Position numbers and translations under genes: made by a program
Source of the DNA: Lolliginicoccus lacisalsi
Lineage (GTDB): Bacteria > Actinomycetota > Actinomycetes > Mycobacteriales > Mycobacteriaceae
Direction of reading: 5' to 3'
Length of the DNA stretch: 57,115 nt
NCBI RefSeq assembly: GCF_014841105.1
Contig: NZ_JACYWE010000011.1
Location: 1 to 57,115 of the forward strand
The notes under the pieces: generated by a model
Seen by the model: the letters and a program-made list of their open reading frames with translations, nothing else
Databases searched by the model: none
Told to the model about the DNA's origin: nothing
Shown: piece after piece, positions 20,023 to 29,435 of the stretch
Numbering within the stretch: the stretch's first letter is position 1
How the letters are laid out: each line of letters starts with the position of its first letter

Positions 20023-20826
20023 ATGTCCGATCCCACCCGTCTTGTCACCGAGGTCGTTGACGACCTCGACGCCGAGGGCGACGCCCTCGAGGCCCTTGTC
20101 GCGGGCCTGCCGCCCGATCAATGGTCGCGGCCCACGCCCGCCGAGGGCTGGACCATAGCCCACCAGATCGCCCATCTCGCCTGGACCGATGCCGCCTCCA
20201 TCAAAGCCGCCACCGATCCCGAGGCCTTTCAGCAACTCGTCACCGAGGCTTGGAGCAATCCTACGGGCTTCGTCGACGAGGCCGCTGAGGAATGGGCGCG
20301 CATCCCTCCCGCGCAATTGCTCGAGACCTGGCGCGCGGGCCGGCACGAGCTCTCAGAGGCCTTGCGAGCAGTCGAGCCCGGCAACAAGATCCCCTGGTTC
20401 GGCCCGCCGATGAACCCGGTGTCCATGGCCAGCGCGCGCATCATGGAGACCTGGGCGCACGGCCTCGACATCGCCGACACCATCGGCGCAGCGCCAGAGC
20501 CCACCGCGCGCATCAAGCACGTCGCCCACATCGGCGTCCGGGCCCGTGACTTCGCCTACGCGCTCAATCAGCTCACCCCTCCCGCCGAGCCGTTCCGCGT
20601 CGAGCTCGTCGCCCCGGACGGCGCGACCTGGACGTGGGGCCCCGAGGATGCCGCGCAGCGCGTCACCGGGACAGCGCTCGACTTCTGCTACCTCGTCACC
20701 CAGCGCCGCAACATCGCGGACGTCGACCTGAGCGCCGAGGGTGAGGACGCGCGCCACTGGCTCGGGATCGCGCAGGCCTTCGCGGGCCCTCCAGGCAATG
20801 GCAGGCCGCCCGCAAGCAGCCAGTAG
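20023..20826 (+). CDS. TIGR03084-family metal-binding protein (DinB/maleylpyruvate isomerase-like)
   Basis: 267-aa protein of the mycothiol-dependent maleylpyruvate isomerase/DinB superfamily, TIGR03084 branch. Metal-ligand histidines are expected from [11 protein letters not shown] (about residues 44-54) and from [12 protein letters not shown] (about 140-151), which together give the usual three-His site. The ATG at 20023 follows GGAAGCGAG. It heads a run of acyl-CoA genes and ends 47 bases before the AtuA-like gene. The molecular function of this subfamily is not established; a thiol-dependent isomerase or transferase acting on a pathway intermediate is inference. Confidence 0.75.
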   Translation: MSDPTRLVTEVVDDLDAEGDALEALVAGLPPDQWSRPTPAEGWTIAHQIAHLAWTDAASIKAATDPEAFQQLVTEAWSNPTGFVDEAAEEWARIPPAQLLETWRAGRHELSEALRAVEPGNKIPWFGPPMNPVSMASARIMETWAHGLDIADTIGAAPEPTARIKHVAHIGVRARDFAYALNQLTPPAEPFRVELVAPDGATWTWGPEDAAQRVTGTALDFCYLVTQRRNIADVDLSAEGEDARHWLGIAQAFAGPPGNGRPPASSQ

Positions 20827-20873
20827 GCCACATCCATGACTCCGTCGCACACCTGAAGCAACAAGGACACCAC

Positions 20874-22580
20874 ATGCCACAACCCACCATGATCAGGGTC
20901 GGAAACTGCTCCGGCTTCTACGGCGACCGCATCTCCGCCATGCGCGAGATGCTCGAGGGCGGCGACCTCGACTACCTCACCGGCGACTACCTCGCTGAGC
21001 TCACCATGCTCATCCTCGGCCGCGACCGCATGAAGGATGCTGGCCTCGGCTATGCCAAGACCTTCCTCCGGCAAGTGGAGGACACCCTCGGGCTCGCTCT
21101 CGAGCAGGGCGTCAAGATCGTCACCAACGCGGGCGGGCTCAACCCGGCTGGCCTCGTCGCCAAGATGCAGGAGTTCGCCAAGGCCCAGGGCCTCACCGCC
21201 AGCATCGCCCACGTCGAGGGAGATGACCTGCGCGAGAGGGCCCAGGAGCTCGGCCTCGGCACCCCGCTCACCGCCAATGCCTACCTCGGCGCCTTCGGCA
21301 TCGCCGAATGCCTCAACGCCGGCGCGGACATCGTCGTCACCGGCCGCGTCACCGATGCCTCCGTCATCGTCGCCCCCGCCATCGCCGAGTTCGGCTGGGG
21401 GCGCACCGACTTTGATCAGCTCGCCGGCGCCGTCGCCGCCGGGCACATCATCGAGTGCGGCACCCAGGCCACCGGCGGCAACTACGCCTTCTTCTCCGAG
21501 ATCCCTGACCTTGGCCGCCCCGGTTTCCCCATCGCCGAGATCCACCCCGACGGCAGCAGCGTCATCACCAAGCACGAGGGCACCGGGGGAGAGGTCAGCG
21601 TCGGCACTGTCACCGCCCAGCTGCTGTACGAGATCTCCGGCGCGCGCTACGCCGGGCCCGACGTGACCACCCGCATGGACAGCATCGAGCTGTCGCAGGA
21701 GGGCCCCGATCGGGTCCGCGTCAGCGGAGTCACGGGCGAGGCACCGCCGCCGGACCTCAAGGTCTCGCTGAACACCCTCGGCGGGTTCCGCAACCAAATG
21801 GAGTTCATCGTCACCGGCCTCGACCGCGAGAAGAAGGTCGAGCTCGCGAAGTCCCAGCTCGAGTCCTGGCTGACCAAGCGTCCCGCCGAGCTGCGCTGGG
21901 AATACTCCGGCACCGCGAAGGAGGATGCCGAGACCGAGGAGCAAGCCACCTCGCTGCTGCGCTGCATCGTCAAGGATCCCGACCCGAAGGTCGTGGGCCG
22001 GGCCTTCACCAGCGTCGCCGTCGAGCTCGCGCTCGCTAGCTATGCGGGCTTCACGTTCACCTCCCCGCCCGGCGACGCCCAGCCCTATGGGCTGTTCACG
22101 CCCGGCTACGTCCCGCAGGACAAGGTCCCGCACATCGCGGTCCTGCCCGACGGCACCCGCGTCGATATCCCCGCCCCCGAGCAGGTGCAGGCCCTCGCCG
22201 ATGTGGACGAGCCCGCGCTGCCGGAGCCCATCGAGCCCGGCGAGACCCGTTCCGTCCCGCTCGGCCTCGTCGTCGGCGCGCGCAGCGGTGACAAGGGCGG
22301 CAGCGCCAACATCGGCGTCTGGGCCCGCAGCGACGAGGCCTGGGCCTGGCTCGCCCACGCGCTCACCGTCGAAGAGCTCAAGCGGCTCCTGCCCGAGGCC
22401 AAGGACCTCGAGGTCACGCGCTACGTGCTGCCGAGGCTCCGGGCCGTGAACTTCGTCATCGAGGGCATCCTCGGGCAGGGCGTCGCCTCCCAGGCCCGCT
22501 TCGACCCGCAGGCCAAGGGCCTCGGCGAATGGCTCCGCTCCCGCCACATGTACATCCCCGTTTCCCTCCTCCCCGCATGA
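20874..22580 (+). CDS. Acyclic terpene utilization AtuA-family protein (DUF1446)
   Basis: 568-aa two-domain protein. The N-terminal DUF1446/AtuA domain (about residues 1-445) includes NCSGFYGDRISAM and VTGRVTDASVIVAPA. The C-terminal AtuA-like ferredoxin-fold domain is marked by GARSGDKGGSANIGVWAR at about residue 465. AtuA is needed for citronellol and geraniol breakdown in Pseudomonas, but its reaction is unknown. In actinobacteria it commonly accompanies an acyl-CoA carboxylase, as here. The start at 20874 has an AAGGA site ten bases upstream. The stop overlaps a possible alternative start of the next gene, so the genes are tightly linked. Confidence 0.87.
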   Translation: MPQPTMIRVGNCSGFYGDRISAMREMLEGGDLDYLTGDYLAELTMLILGRDRMKDAGLGYAKTFLRQVEDTLGLALEQGVKIVTNAGGLNPAGLVAKMQEFAKAQGLTASIAHVEGDDLRERAQELGLGTPLTANAYLGAFGIAECLNAGADIVVTGRVTDASVIVAPAIAEFGWGRTDFDQLAGAVAAGHIIECGTQATGGNYAFFSEIPDLGRPGFPIAEIHPDGSSVITKHEGTGGEVSVGTVTAQLLYEISGARYAGPDVTTRMDSIELSQEGPDRVRVSGVTGEAPPPDLKVSLNTLGGFRNQMEFIVTGLDREKKVELAKSQLESWLTKRPAELRWEYSGTAKEDAETEEQATSLLRCIVKDPDPKVVGRAFTSVAVELALASYAGFTFTSPPGDAQPYGLFTPGYVPQDKVPHIAVLPDGTRVDIPAPEQVQALADVDEPALPEPIEPGETRSVPLGLVVGARSGDKGGSANIGVWARSDEAWAWLAHALTVEELKRLLPEAKDLEVTRYVLPRLRAVNFVIEGILGQGVASQARFDPQAKGLGEWLRSRHMYIPVSLLPA

Positions 22581-22606
22581 CCGCACCCCGGAAGGTGAAT
22601 CCCAGC

Positions 22607-23776
22607 ATGACCTCAGCAGGCACCTGGCCATCCCGCTCGCTATGGGAGAGCCCCGAACGACTCGAGCTCCGCAAGACGGTGCGCCGTTTCGCCGAGCAAC
22701 ACATCCTTCCGTACCAGGAGCAGTGGGAGCGTGACGGCGAGCTGCCGCGCGAGCTCCACAAGAAGGCCGGCGACATCGGCCTGCTCGGCGCTGGCTTCCC
22801 CGAGGAGGTCGGCGGCGGCGGGGGCAACCTCATCGACGCGATGATCGTCGCCGAGGAGATCTGCTACGCCGGTGCCCCCGGTGGCCTGCTCGCCTCCTTG
22901 TTCACCCACGGCATCGCCCTGCCGCACATGGCCACCGCTGGCGATCCCGACCACCTCGCCAAGTGGGTCCGCCCCACCCTCGACGGTGACCTCATCGGAT
23001 CCCTCGCCATCACCGAGCCCGGCGGCGGCTCCGACGTGGCTAGCATGCGCACCACCGCGCGCCGGGAGGGCGACGAGTTCGTCATCAACGGCTCCAAGAC
23101 CTTCATCACCTCCGCGGTGCGGGCCGACTTCGTCGTCACCGTCTGCCGCACCGGCGAGAAGGGCCAGCTCTCGCTCATCGTCGTCGAGAAGGGCACCCCG
23201 GGCTTCACCGTGGCGCGCAAGCTCGACAAGATGGGCTGGCTGTGCTCGGACACCGCCGAGCTGCACTACGACGACGTGCGCGTGCCCGCCGCCAACCTCA
23301 TCGGCGACGAGCACAGCGGCTTCCAGCAGCTCGCCCAGGGCTTCGTCACCGAGCGGGCCGCCCTCGCCGTGCAGGGCTACGCCAGCGCGCAGCGATGCCT
23401 CGACCTATCGGTGCAGTGGTGCCGCGACCGCGAGACCTTCGGCCGCCCGCTCATCAGCCGCCAGACCGTGCAGGCCACCCTCTCCGAGATGGCCCGCAAG
23501 AGCGACGTCGCCCGCGTCTACAGCCGCCAGCTCATCGAGCGCTTCACCTACGGCGACGGCGACCTCATCGCCGAGATGTGCTTCGCGAAGAACACCGCGG
23601 TGGAGACCGGTGAGTGGGTCGCCAACCAGGCGGTGCAGCTCTTCGGCGGCATGGGCTACATGCGGGAGAGCGAAGTAGAGCGGCAATACCGAGACATGCG
23701 CCTCCTCGGCATCGGGGGCGGCACCAACGAGATCCTTACCGGCCTGGCCGCGAAGCGATTGGGGTTCAAGGCATGA
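22607..23776 (+). CDS. Acyl-CoA dehydrogenase
   Basis: FAD-dependent acyl-CoA dehydrogenase, 389 aa from the ATG at 22607, which has GGAAGGTG nine bases upstream. Another in-frame ATG at 22577 overlaps the previous stop by four bases and is the main alternative. FAD/substrate motifs are seen in AITEPGGGSDVASM and in the C-terminal IGGGTNEI. That C-terminal motif has Gly where medium-chain enzymes carry the catalytic Glu. Instead, Glu249 in FVTERAALA occupies the position used by isovaleryl-CoA and long-chain dehydrogenases. This suits a branched or isoprenoid acyl-CoA, matching the neighbouring AtuA and carboxylase genes. Confidence 0.88.
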   Translation: MTSAGTWPSRSLWESPERLELRKTVRRFAEQHILPYQEQWERDGELPRELHKKAGDIGLLGAGFPEEVGGGGGNLIDAMIVAEEICYAGAPGGLLASLFTHGIALPHMATAGDPDHLAKWVRPTLDGDLIGSLAITEPGGGSDVASMRTTARREGDEFVINGSKTFITSAVRADFVVTVCRTGEKGQLSLIVVEKGTPGFTVARKLDKMGWLCSDTAELHYDDVRVPAANLIGDEHSGFQQLAQGFVTERAALAVQGYASAQRCLDLSVQWCRDRETFGRPLISRQTVQATLSEMARKSDVARVYSRQLIERFTYGDGDLIAEMCFAKNTAVETGEWVANQAVQLFGGMGYMRESEVERQYRDMRLLGIGGGTNEILTGLAAKRLGFKA

Positions 23777-25371
23777 CCACACTGAAAACGACTCTGGACA
23801 CCTCCTCCGAGGATTTCGCTGGCGCCCGCGAGGCCATGCTGGCCAAGCTCCAGGAGGTCGAGGCCGAGTACGACAAGGCCCTCTCCGGCGGCGGCGAGGA
23901 CAAGATGGCGCGCCACCGCAAGCGTGGCAAGCTGACCGCCCGCGAGCGCATCGAGCTGCTCATCGATCCGGATTCCGCGTTCCTCGAGCTGTGCCCGCTC
24001 GCGGCCTGGGGAAGCGACTTCCATGTCGGCGCGAGCCTCGTCATCGGCATCGGTGTCGTCAGCGGCGTCGAGTGCCTCATCGTCGCCAACGACCCCACCG
24101 TCAAGGGCGGCACCTCCAACCCGTGGACGCTCAAGAAGTCGTTCCGGGCAAACGAGGTCGCCTTCCAGAACCGGCTTCCCGTCATCTCCCTCGTAGAGTC
24201 CGGCGGAGCTGACCTGCCCACGCAGAAGGAAGTCTTCATCCCCGGTGGCAAGATGTTCCGGGACCTCACCCGTGCCTCCGCGGCGGGCATCCCCACCATC
24301 TCCCTGGTGTTCGGCAACTCCACCGCGGGTGGTGCCTACATCCCCGGCATGTCCGACCACGTGGTGATGATCAAGGAGCAGTCGAAGGTCTTCCTCGGTG
24401 GCCCGCCCCTGGTGAAGATGGCCACCGGCGAGGAGTCCGATGACGAGTCCCTCGGCGGCGCCGACATGCACGCGCGTGTCTCCGGCCTCGCTGACTACTA
24501 CGCCATCGACGAGCCCGACGCCATCCGCATCGGCCGCGACATCGTCTCCCGCCTCAACTGGCACAAGAAGGGCCCCGAGCCGCGCGCCGACTACGCCGAC
24601 CCGCTCTATGACTCCGAGGACCTGCTCGGCGTGGTCCCCAGCGACCTGAAGATCCCGTTCGACCCCCGCGAGGTCATCGCCCGCGTCGTCGACGGCTCCG
24701 AGTTCGACGAGTTCAAGCCGCTCTACGGCACGTCGCTGGTCACTGGCTGGGCGCAGCTGCACGGCTACCCCGTGGGCATCCTCGCCAACGCCCGCGGCAT
24801 CCTGTTCAGCGAGGAATCGCAGAAGGCGACGCAGTTCATCCAGCTCGCCAACCGGGCCAACACCCCGCTGCTGTTCCTCCACAACACCACCGGCTACATG
24901 GTCGGCAAGGAGTACGAGCAGAACGGCATCATCAAGCACGGATCGATGATGATCAACGCCGTCTCCAACTCGAAGGTCCCGCACATCTCGCTGCTCATGG
25001 GCGCCTCCTACGGAGCCGGCCACTACGGCATGTGCGGCCGCGCCTACGACCCCCGCTTCCTGTTCGCCTGGCCGAGCGCCAAGTCCGCCGTGATGGGCGC
25101 CCAGCAGCTCGCGGGCGTCATCTCGCTGGTCATGCGGGCTGGGGCCGAGGCCAAGGGCAAGCCGTTCGACGAGGAGTTCGACAAGAACATGCGTGCCATG
25201 GTCGAGGCACAGATCGAGGCGGAGTCGCTGCCGATGTTCCTCTCCGGCCGGCTCTTCGACGACGGCGTGATCGACCCGCGCGACACCCGCACCATCCTGG
25301 GCCTCTGCCTCTCCGCGATCCACACCGAAGCGGTCGAGGGCACGGACAACTTCGGCGTCTTCCGGATGTGA
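23773..25371 (+). CDS. Acyl-CoA carboxylase beta (carboxyltransferase) subunit
   Basis: 532-aa carboxyltransferase of a biotin-dependent acyl-CoA carboxylase, close in size and motifs to methylcrotonyl-CoA (MccB/AccD1) and geranyl-CoA (AtuC) enzymes. Two crotonase-like halves are evident. The N-half contains ESGGADLPTQKEVFIPGGKM and GNSTAGGAYIPGM, and the C-half contains NTTGYMVGKEYEQNGI and GASYGAGHYGMCGRAYDPRF. It should transfer CO2 from biotin to the gamma carbon of an enoyl-CoA. The ATG at 23773 overlaps the dehydrogenase stop (ATGA); the longer frame upstream lies inside that gene. The alpha subunit follows after 34 bases. Confidence 0.9.
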   Translation: MTTLKTTLDTSSEDFAGAREAMLAKLQEVEAEYDKALSGGGEDKMARHRKRGKLTARERIELLIDPDSAFLELCPLAAWGSDFHVGASLVIGIGVVSGVECLIVANDPTVKGGTSNPWTLKKSFRANEVAFQNRLPVISLVESGGADLPTQKEVFIPGGKMFRDLTRASAAGIPTISLVFGNSTAGGAYIPGMSDHVVMIKEQSKVFLGGPPLVKMATGEESDDESLGGADMHARVSGLADYYAIDEPDAIRIGRDIVSRLNWHKKGPEPRADYADPLYDSEDLLGVVPSDLKIPFDPREVIARVVDGSEFDEFKPLYGTSLVTGWAQLHGYPVGILANARGILFSEESQKATQFIQLANRANTPLLFLHNTTGYMVGKEYEQNGIIKHGSMMINAVSNSKVPHISLLMGASYGAGHYGMCGRAYDPRFLFAWPSAKSAVMGAQQLAGVISLVMRAGAEAKGKPFDEEFDKNMRAMVEAQIEAESLPMFLSGRLFDDGVIDPRDTRTILGLCLSAIHTEAVEGTDNFGVFRM

Positions 25372-25405
25372 GTGGACCGACATGAACGCTCAGACAGGAA
25401 CAAGC

Positions 25406-27388
25406 ATGCAAGCCATCACCAATGTCCTCGTGGCCAACCGTGGCGAGATCGCCCGCCGCGTCTTCGCCACCTGCCGCCGCGCCGGTATCGGCACCGTAGC
25501 GGTCTTCTCCGACGCCGACGCCCAGGCCCCGCACGTGCTCGAGGCTGACGCCGCCGTGCACCTGCCCGGCAACACCCCGGGCGAGACCTACCTGCGCGCC
25601 GACAAGATCATCGAGGCGGCCAAGGCGGCGGGAGCGGACGCCATCCACCCCGGCTACGGCTTCCTCTCCGAGAACGCCGACTTCGCGCGCGCTGTCATCG
25701 ACGCCGGGCTCATCTGGATCGGCCCGCCCGTCAAGGCCATCGAGCTGATGGGCTCGAAGGTCGAGTCCAAGCGCATGATGGACGACGCTGGCGTGCCCGT
25801 GCTCAAGAAGCTCGACCCCGCCACCGTCACCGAGGCAGAGCTGCCCGTGCTCATCAAGGCCTCCGCGGGCGGCGGCGGGCGCGGCATGCGCATCGTGCGC
25901 AAGCTCGCCGACCTCAACGACCAGATCGAGGCCGCGCAGCGCGAGGCCGGATCCGCCTTCGGCGATCCGACCGTGTTCTGCGAGCGCTATCTCGAGACCG
26001 GCCGCCACATCGAGGTGCAGGTCATGGCCGACCAGCACGGCGACGTGTGGTCGGTGGGGGAGCGCGAGTGCTCGATCCAGCGCCGCCACCAGAAGGTCGT
26101 CGAGGAAGCACCCTCGCCGCTTGTCGAGAAGATCGACGGCATGCGCGACCGGCTCTTCGAGGCAGCCCAGCTCGCCGCCAAGGCCATCGACTACGTCGGT
26201 GCCGGAACGGTCGAGTTCCTCGCGGACGAATCCGGCCACTTCTTCTTCCTCGAGATGAACACGCGCCTGCAGGTCGAGCACCCCGTCACCGAGAACACCA
26301 CGGGTCTCGACCTCGTGCAGATGCAGCTCGACGTCGCCGCTGGCGCGCCGCTGCCCGCCGAGCAGCCGGGGATGCGCGGTCACTCCATCGAGGTGCGCCT
26401 CTACGCCGAGGACCCCGCGCAGGAATGGCAGCCGCAGTCCGGCACCGTCCATCACATCGATGTCCCTGGCACCCGCAACGCCTTCGAGGTGCTCACCGAG
26501 ACCGGTGTGCGGCTGGATTCCGGTGTGGTGGACGGCTCCGTGGTCAGCGTGTTCTACGACCCGATGCTGGCGAAGGTCATCTCCTTCGCGCCCACGCGCT
26601 ACCAGGCCGCGCAGGTCCTGGCAGCGGGCCTGGCCGGAATGCGGCTGCATGGCCTCGTCACCAACCGCGATCTGCTGGTGAACATCCTGCGGCACCCGGC
26701 CTTCCTCGCCGGTGATACCGATACCGCGTTCTTCGACAAGCACGGGCTCGATACCCTCTCCACGCCCATCGCGTCCACTGAGTCCGTGACCCTCTCGGCG
26801 ATCGCCGCTGCCCTCGCCGATGCTGAGCTTGCCCGCGCCGGGGCAAAGGTCCAGCCGCGCATCCCGTCGGGCTGGCGAAACATGCCGTCGCAGCCGCAGC
26901 GCCGCGACTACGAGCACGGCGAGGAGACCCTCGAGGTCGCCTACCGCTTCTCCCGCAACGGAGTCCTCGTGCCCGGCCATGAGGGCATCGCCGTCGTCAG
27001 CACTTCCCCGAACGTGGTGGTCATCGACGTCGCTGGAGTGCGCCGCCGGTTCACCATCGCTCGCTACGGGACGATGCGGTGCGTCGACTCCCCGCTCGGG
27101 CATGCCACCTTCACCGCCAAGCCGCGGTTCATCGACCCGTCGGCGGCCGTGGCAGCAGGCTCGCTGCTCGCGCCCATGCCCGGCTCGGTCATCCGGGTCG
27201 CGGCGTCGGTCGGTGACACCGTCACCGCGGGCCAGCCGATCCTCTGGCTCGAGGCCATGAAGATGGAGCACACCATCGCTGCCCCGGTCGATGGCGTGGT
27301 CACCGAGCTCAATGTCCAAGCAGGCCAGCAAGTCGACGTCGGCACCATCCTGGCCGTCGTCAGCGACGAAACCCCCGAAAGCGAGTAG
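25406..27388 (+). CDS. Acyl-CoA carboxylase alpha subunit (biotin carboxylase and BCCP)
   Basis: 660-aa biotinylated subunit. An N-terminal biotin-carboxylase domain (VLVANRGEIARRV) leads into the ATP-grasp loop KASAGGGGRGM and the signature EMNTRLQVEHPVTE. A linker domain follows, and the C-terminus is a biotinyl domain with EAMKMEH, where Lys619 is the biotin attachment site. The start at 25406 has AGGA seven bases upstream; an alternative ATG at 25382 adds eight residues. Together with the preceding beta subunit it forms an MCC/GCC-type acyl-CoA carboxylase. The substrate (3-methylcrotonyl-, geranyl- or a related enoyl-CoA) cannot be settled by eye. Confidence 0.9.
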   Translation: MQAITNVLVANRGEIARRVFATCRRAGIGTVAVFSDADAQAPHVLEADAAVHLPGNTPGETYLRADKIIEAAKAAGADAIHPGYGFLSENADFARAVIDAGLIWIGPPVKAIELMGSKVESKRMMDDAGVPVLKKLDPATVTEAELPVLIKASAGGGGRGMRIVRKLADLNDQIEAAQREAGSAFGDPTVFCERYLETGRHIEVQVMADQHGDVWSVGERECSIQRRHQKVVEEAPSPLVEKIDGMRDRLFEAAQLAAKAIDYVGAGTVEFLADESGHFFFLEMNTRLQVEHPVTENTTGLDLVQMQLDVAAGAPLPAEQPGMRGHSIEVRLYAEDPAQEWQPQSGTVHHIDVPGTRNAFEVLTETGVRLDSGVVDGSVVSVFYDPMLAKVISFAPTRYQAAQVLAAGLAGMRLHGLVTNRDLLVNILRHPAFLAGDTDTAFFDKHGLDTLSTPIASTESVTLSAIAAALADAELARAGAKVQPRIPSGWRNMPSQPQRRDYEHGEETLEVAYRFSRNGVLVPGHEGIAVVSTSPNVVVIDVAGVRRRFTIARYGTMRCVDSPLGHATFTAKPRFIDPSAAVAAGSLLAPMPGSVIRVAASVGDTVTAGQPILWLEAMKMEHTIAAPVDGVVTELNVQAGQQVDVGTILAVVSDETPESE

Positions 27389-27392
27389 AACA

Positions 27393-28550
27393 ATGTCGTT
27401 CATCGAGACCGAGGAGCAGAAAGAGCTCCGCAAGGCCGTCTCCGAGCTCGGCCACAAGTACGGCTGGACGTACCTGCTGGAGAAGGCAAAGAACGGCGAG
27501 AAGACCACCGAGCTGTGGGAGGAAGCGGGCAAGCTCGGCTTCCTCGGCGTGAACCTGCCCGAGGAGTACGGCGGCGGCGGGGCTGGCATGTACGAGCTGT
27601 CCCTCGTCCTCGAGGAGCTCTCCGCGGCCGGTGCTGGCCTGCTCATGATGGTCGTCTCCCCGGCGATCTGCGGCACCATCATCAGCCGGTACGGCACCGA
27701 CGAGCAGAAGCAGACGTGGCTGCCCGGGATCGCCGACGGCTCGATCACCATGGCGTTCGGCATCACCGAGCCCGACGCCGGATCGAACTCGCACAACATC
27801 ATCACCACTGCCCGCCGAGATGGCGACGAGTGGATCCTCAATGGCCGCAAGACCTACATCTCGGGCGTCGACCAGGCGCAGGCCGTGCTGATCGTCTCGC
27901 GCATGGCGGACTCGAAGACCGGCAAGCTCAAGCCGGCGCTGTTCATCGTCCCCACCGATGCACCGAACTTCGAGTACCAGGCCATCGAGATGGGCATGCG
28001 CAGCCCCGAGAAGCAGTTCACGCTGTTCATCGATGACGTGCGGTTGCCCGCCGACGCGCTCGTCGGCTCCGAGGACGCGGCCCTGATGCAGCTGTTCGCC
28101 GGCCTGAACCCCGAGCGGATCATGGCTTCTGCCATGGCCATCGGAACCGCCCGGTACGCCCTCGACAAGGCAACGGCATACGCCAAGGAGCGCCAGGTCT
28201 TCAAGACCCCTATCGGCGCGCACCAGGCTATCGCGCACCCCCTCGCGCAGTGCTACGTCGAGATCGAGCTGGCCAAGCTCGCGATGCAGAAGGCCGCGTT
28301 CCTCTACGACAGCGGTGACGACTGGGGCGCCGCCACGGCAGCGAACATGGCCAAGTACGCCGCCGGCGAGGCGGGCGTGAAAACCGTCGACCAGGCCGTG
28401 CACACCCACGGTGGCAACGGCCTCGCCGTCGAGTATGGGCTCGTGGATCTCCTCGCTGCCTCGCGCCTGATGCGCATCGCGCCGGTCAGCCGCGAGATGA
28501 TCCTCAACTTCATCGCCCAGGCCAACCTCGGCCTGCCCAAGTCCTACTAG
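27393..28550 (+). CDS. Acyl-CoA dehydrogenase
   Basis: Second acyl-CoA dehydrogenase of the cluster, 385 aa from the ATG at 27393, four bases after the carboxylase stop. The FAD/substrate segment FGITEPDAGSNSHNI is present. The catalytic Glu is predicted as Glu241 in LNPERIMASAMA, again the isovaleryl-type position. The usual C-terminal GTNEI motif is replaced by MRIAPVSREMI, marking a separate subgroup from the first dehydrogenase. The protein may act on a different chain length or a later intermediate of the same pathway. A stable hairpin follows the stop. Confidence 0.87.
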   Translation: MSFIETEEQKELRKAVSELGHKYGWTYLLEKAKNGEKTTELWEEAGKLGFLGVNLPEEYGGGGAGMYELSLVLEELSAAGAGLLMMVVSPAICGTIISRYGTDEQKQTWLPGIADGSITMAFGITEPDAGSNSHNIITTARRDGDEWILNGRKTYISGVDQAQAVLIVSRMADSKTGKLKPALFIVPTDAPNFEYQAIEMGMRSPEKQFTLFIDDVRLPADALVGSEDAALMQLFAGLNPERIMASAMAIGTARYALDKATAYAKERQVFKTPIGAHQAIAHPLAQCYVEIELAKLAMQKAAFLYDSGDDWGAATAANMAKYAAGEAGVKTVDQAVHTHGGNGLAVEYGLVDLLAASRLMRIAPVSREMILNFIAQANLGLPKSY

Positions 28551-28559
28551 GCACACGAC

Positions 28560-28600
28560 CAAGGGGGCGGGCGGCGCATCATGTGCTGGCCGCCCCCTTG
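28560..28600 (+). terminator. Hairpin between dehydrogenase and hydratase genes
   Basis: Perfect 11-bp inverted repeat (CAAGGGGGCGG at 28560-28570 with 28590-28600) and a 19-base loop, followed by CTTCACC. It lies within a co-oriented run, so partial termination or mRNA stabilisation is possible. The downstream ribosome site AAGGAG begins 12 bases later. Confidence 0.55.
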
Positions 28601-28625
28601 CTTCACCTCCCGAAGGAGAACACGC

Positions 28626-29435
28626 ATGAGCGACACCCAGCTCGTCACCTACTCGATCGACGGCGGCGTGGCGACCATCACGCTCGACTCGCCGCACAAC
28701 CGCAATGCCCTATCCACCAAGCTCGTCCAGCAGCTCCAGGACCATCTCGATGCCGCGGCCGCCGATGACGCCGTGCGCGCGATCGTCCTCACCCATACCG
28801 GCGGGACGTTCTGCGCCGGAGCGGACCTCTCGGAGGCAGCCTCCACCGACGGGCAGCCGCTCGACCCGCAGGAAGTGGCGAAGCTGCGCACCAGCCAGAT
28901 GCGCGACCTCCTGCGCTCGATCGTGGCCCACCCCAAGCCCATCCTCGGGCAGATCGACGGCCACGTCCGCGCCGGCGGCATGGGCCTCGTCGGGGCCTGC
29001 GACTTCGTCCTGGCCGGCCCGGCGTGCACGTTCGCGCTCACCGAGGCCAAGCTCGGCCTCGCCCCCTCGATCATCTCGCTGACGCTGCTGCCGAAGCTGA
29101 CCGCGCGGGCAGCCTCGCGCTACTTCCTCACTGGCGAGAAGTTCGGGCCCGAGGTCGCCGAGCAGATCGGGCTCGTCACCATCGCGGCCGAGGACCCCGC
29201 GGCCGTGGCTCGGGAGCTGTGCGCCGAGTTGCTCAAGGCCTCGCCGCAGGGCCTCGCCGAGACCAAGTCGCTCACCACGGATGTGGTGCTCGCGGGATTC
29301 GAGGAGCGGGGCGACGCGCTCGCGGCGATGTCCGCGCGCCTGTTTGCCTCCGAGGAAGCTCGCGAAGGCATGATCGCGTTCCTGCAGCGGCGGCCCCCCC
29401 GGTGGGCCGAGCCCACTGTACGGTCTACCGAGTGA
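28626..29435 (+). CDS. Enoyl-CoA hydratase/isomerase family protein
   Basis: 269-aa crotonase-fold enzyme, starting at the ATG at 28626 with AAGGAG seven bases upstream. The oxyanion-hole segments FCAGADLSEA and VRAGGMGLVGACDFVLA are typical. The family hydrates or isomerises enoyl-CoAs. In this setting it could hydrate the carboxylated product, as AtuE or LiuC do in related pathways; this is inference from neighbours. The gene ends in a GTGA overlap with the TetR gene, so enzyme and regulator are translated from one mRNA. Confidence 0.85.
   Translation: MSDTQLVTYSIDGGVATITLDSPHNRNALSTKLVQQLQDHLDAAAADDAVRAIVLTHTGGTFCAGADLSEAASTDGQPLDPQEVAKLRTSQMRDLLRSIVAHPKPILGQIDGHVRAGGMGLVGACDFVLAGPACTFALTEAKLGLAPSIISLTLLPKLTARAASRYFLTGEKFGPEVAEQIGLVTIAAEDPAAVARELCAELLKASPQGLAETKSLTTDVVLAGFEERGDALAAMSARLFASEEAREGMIAFLQRRPPRWAEPTVRSTE

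Noticed and set aside
20688-22631. 647-codon minus-strand frame opposite the AtuA-like gene
   Set aside because: It mirrors the third-position GC of the plus-strand gene and crosses three plus-strand genes; composition is dominated by Gly, Asp and Leu.
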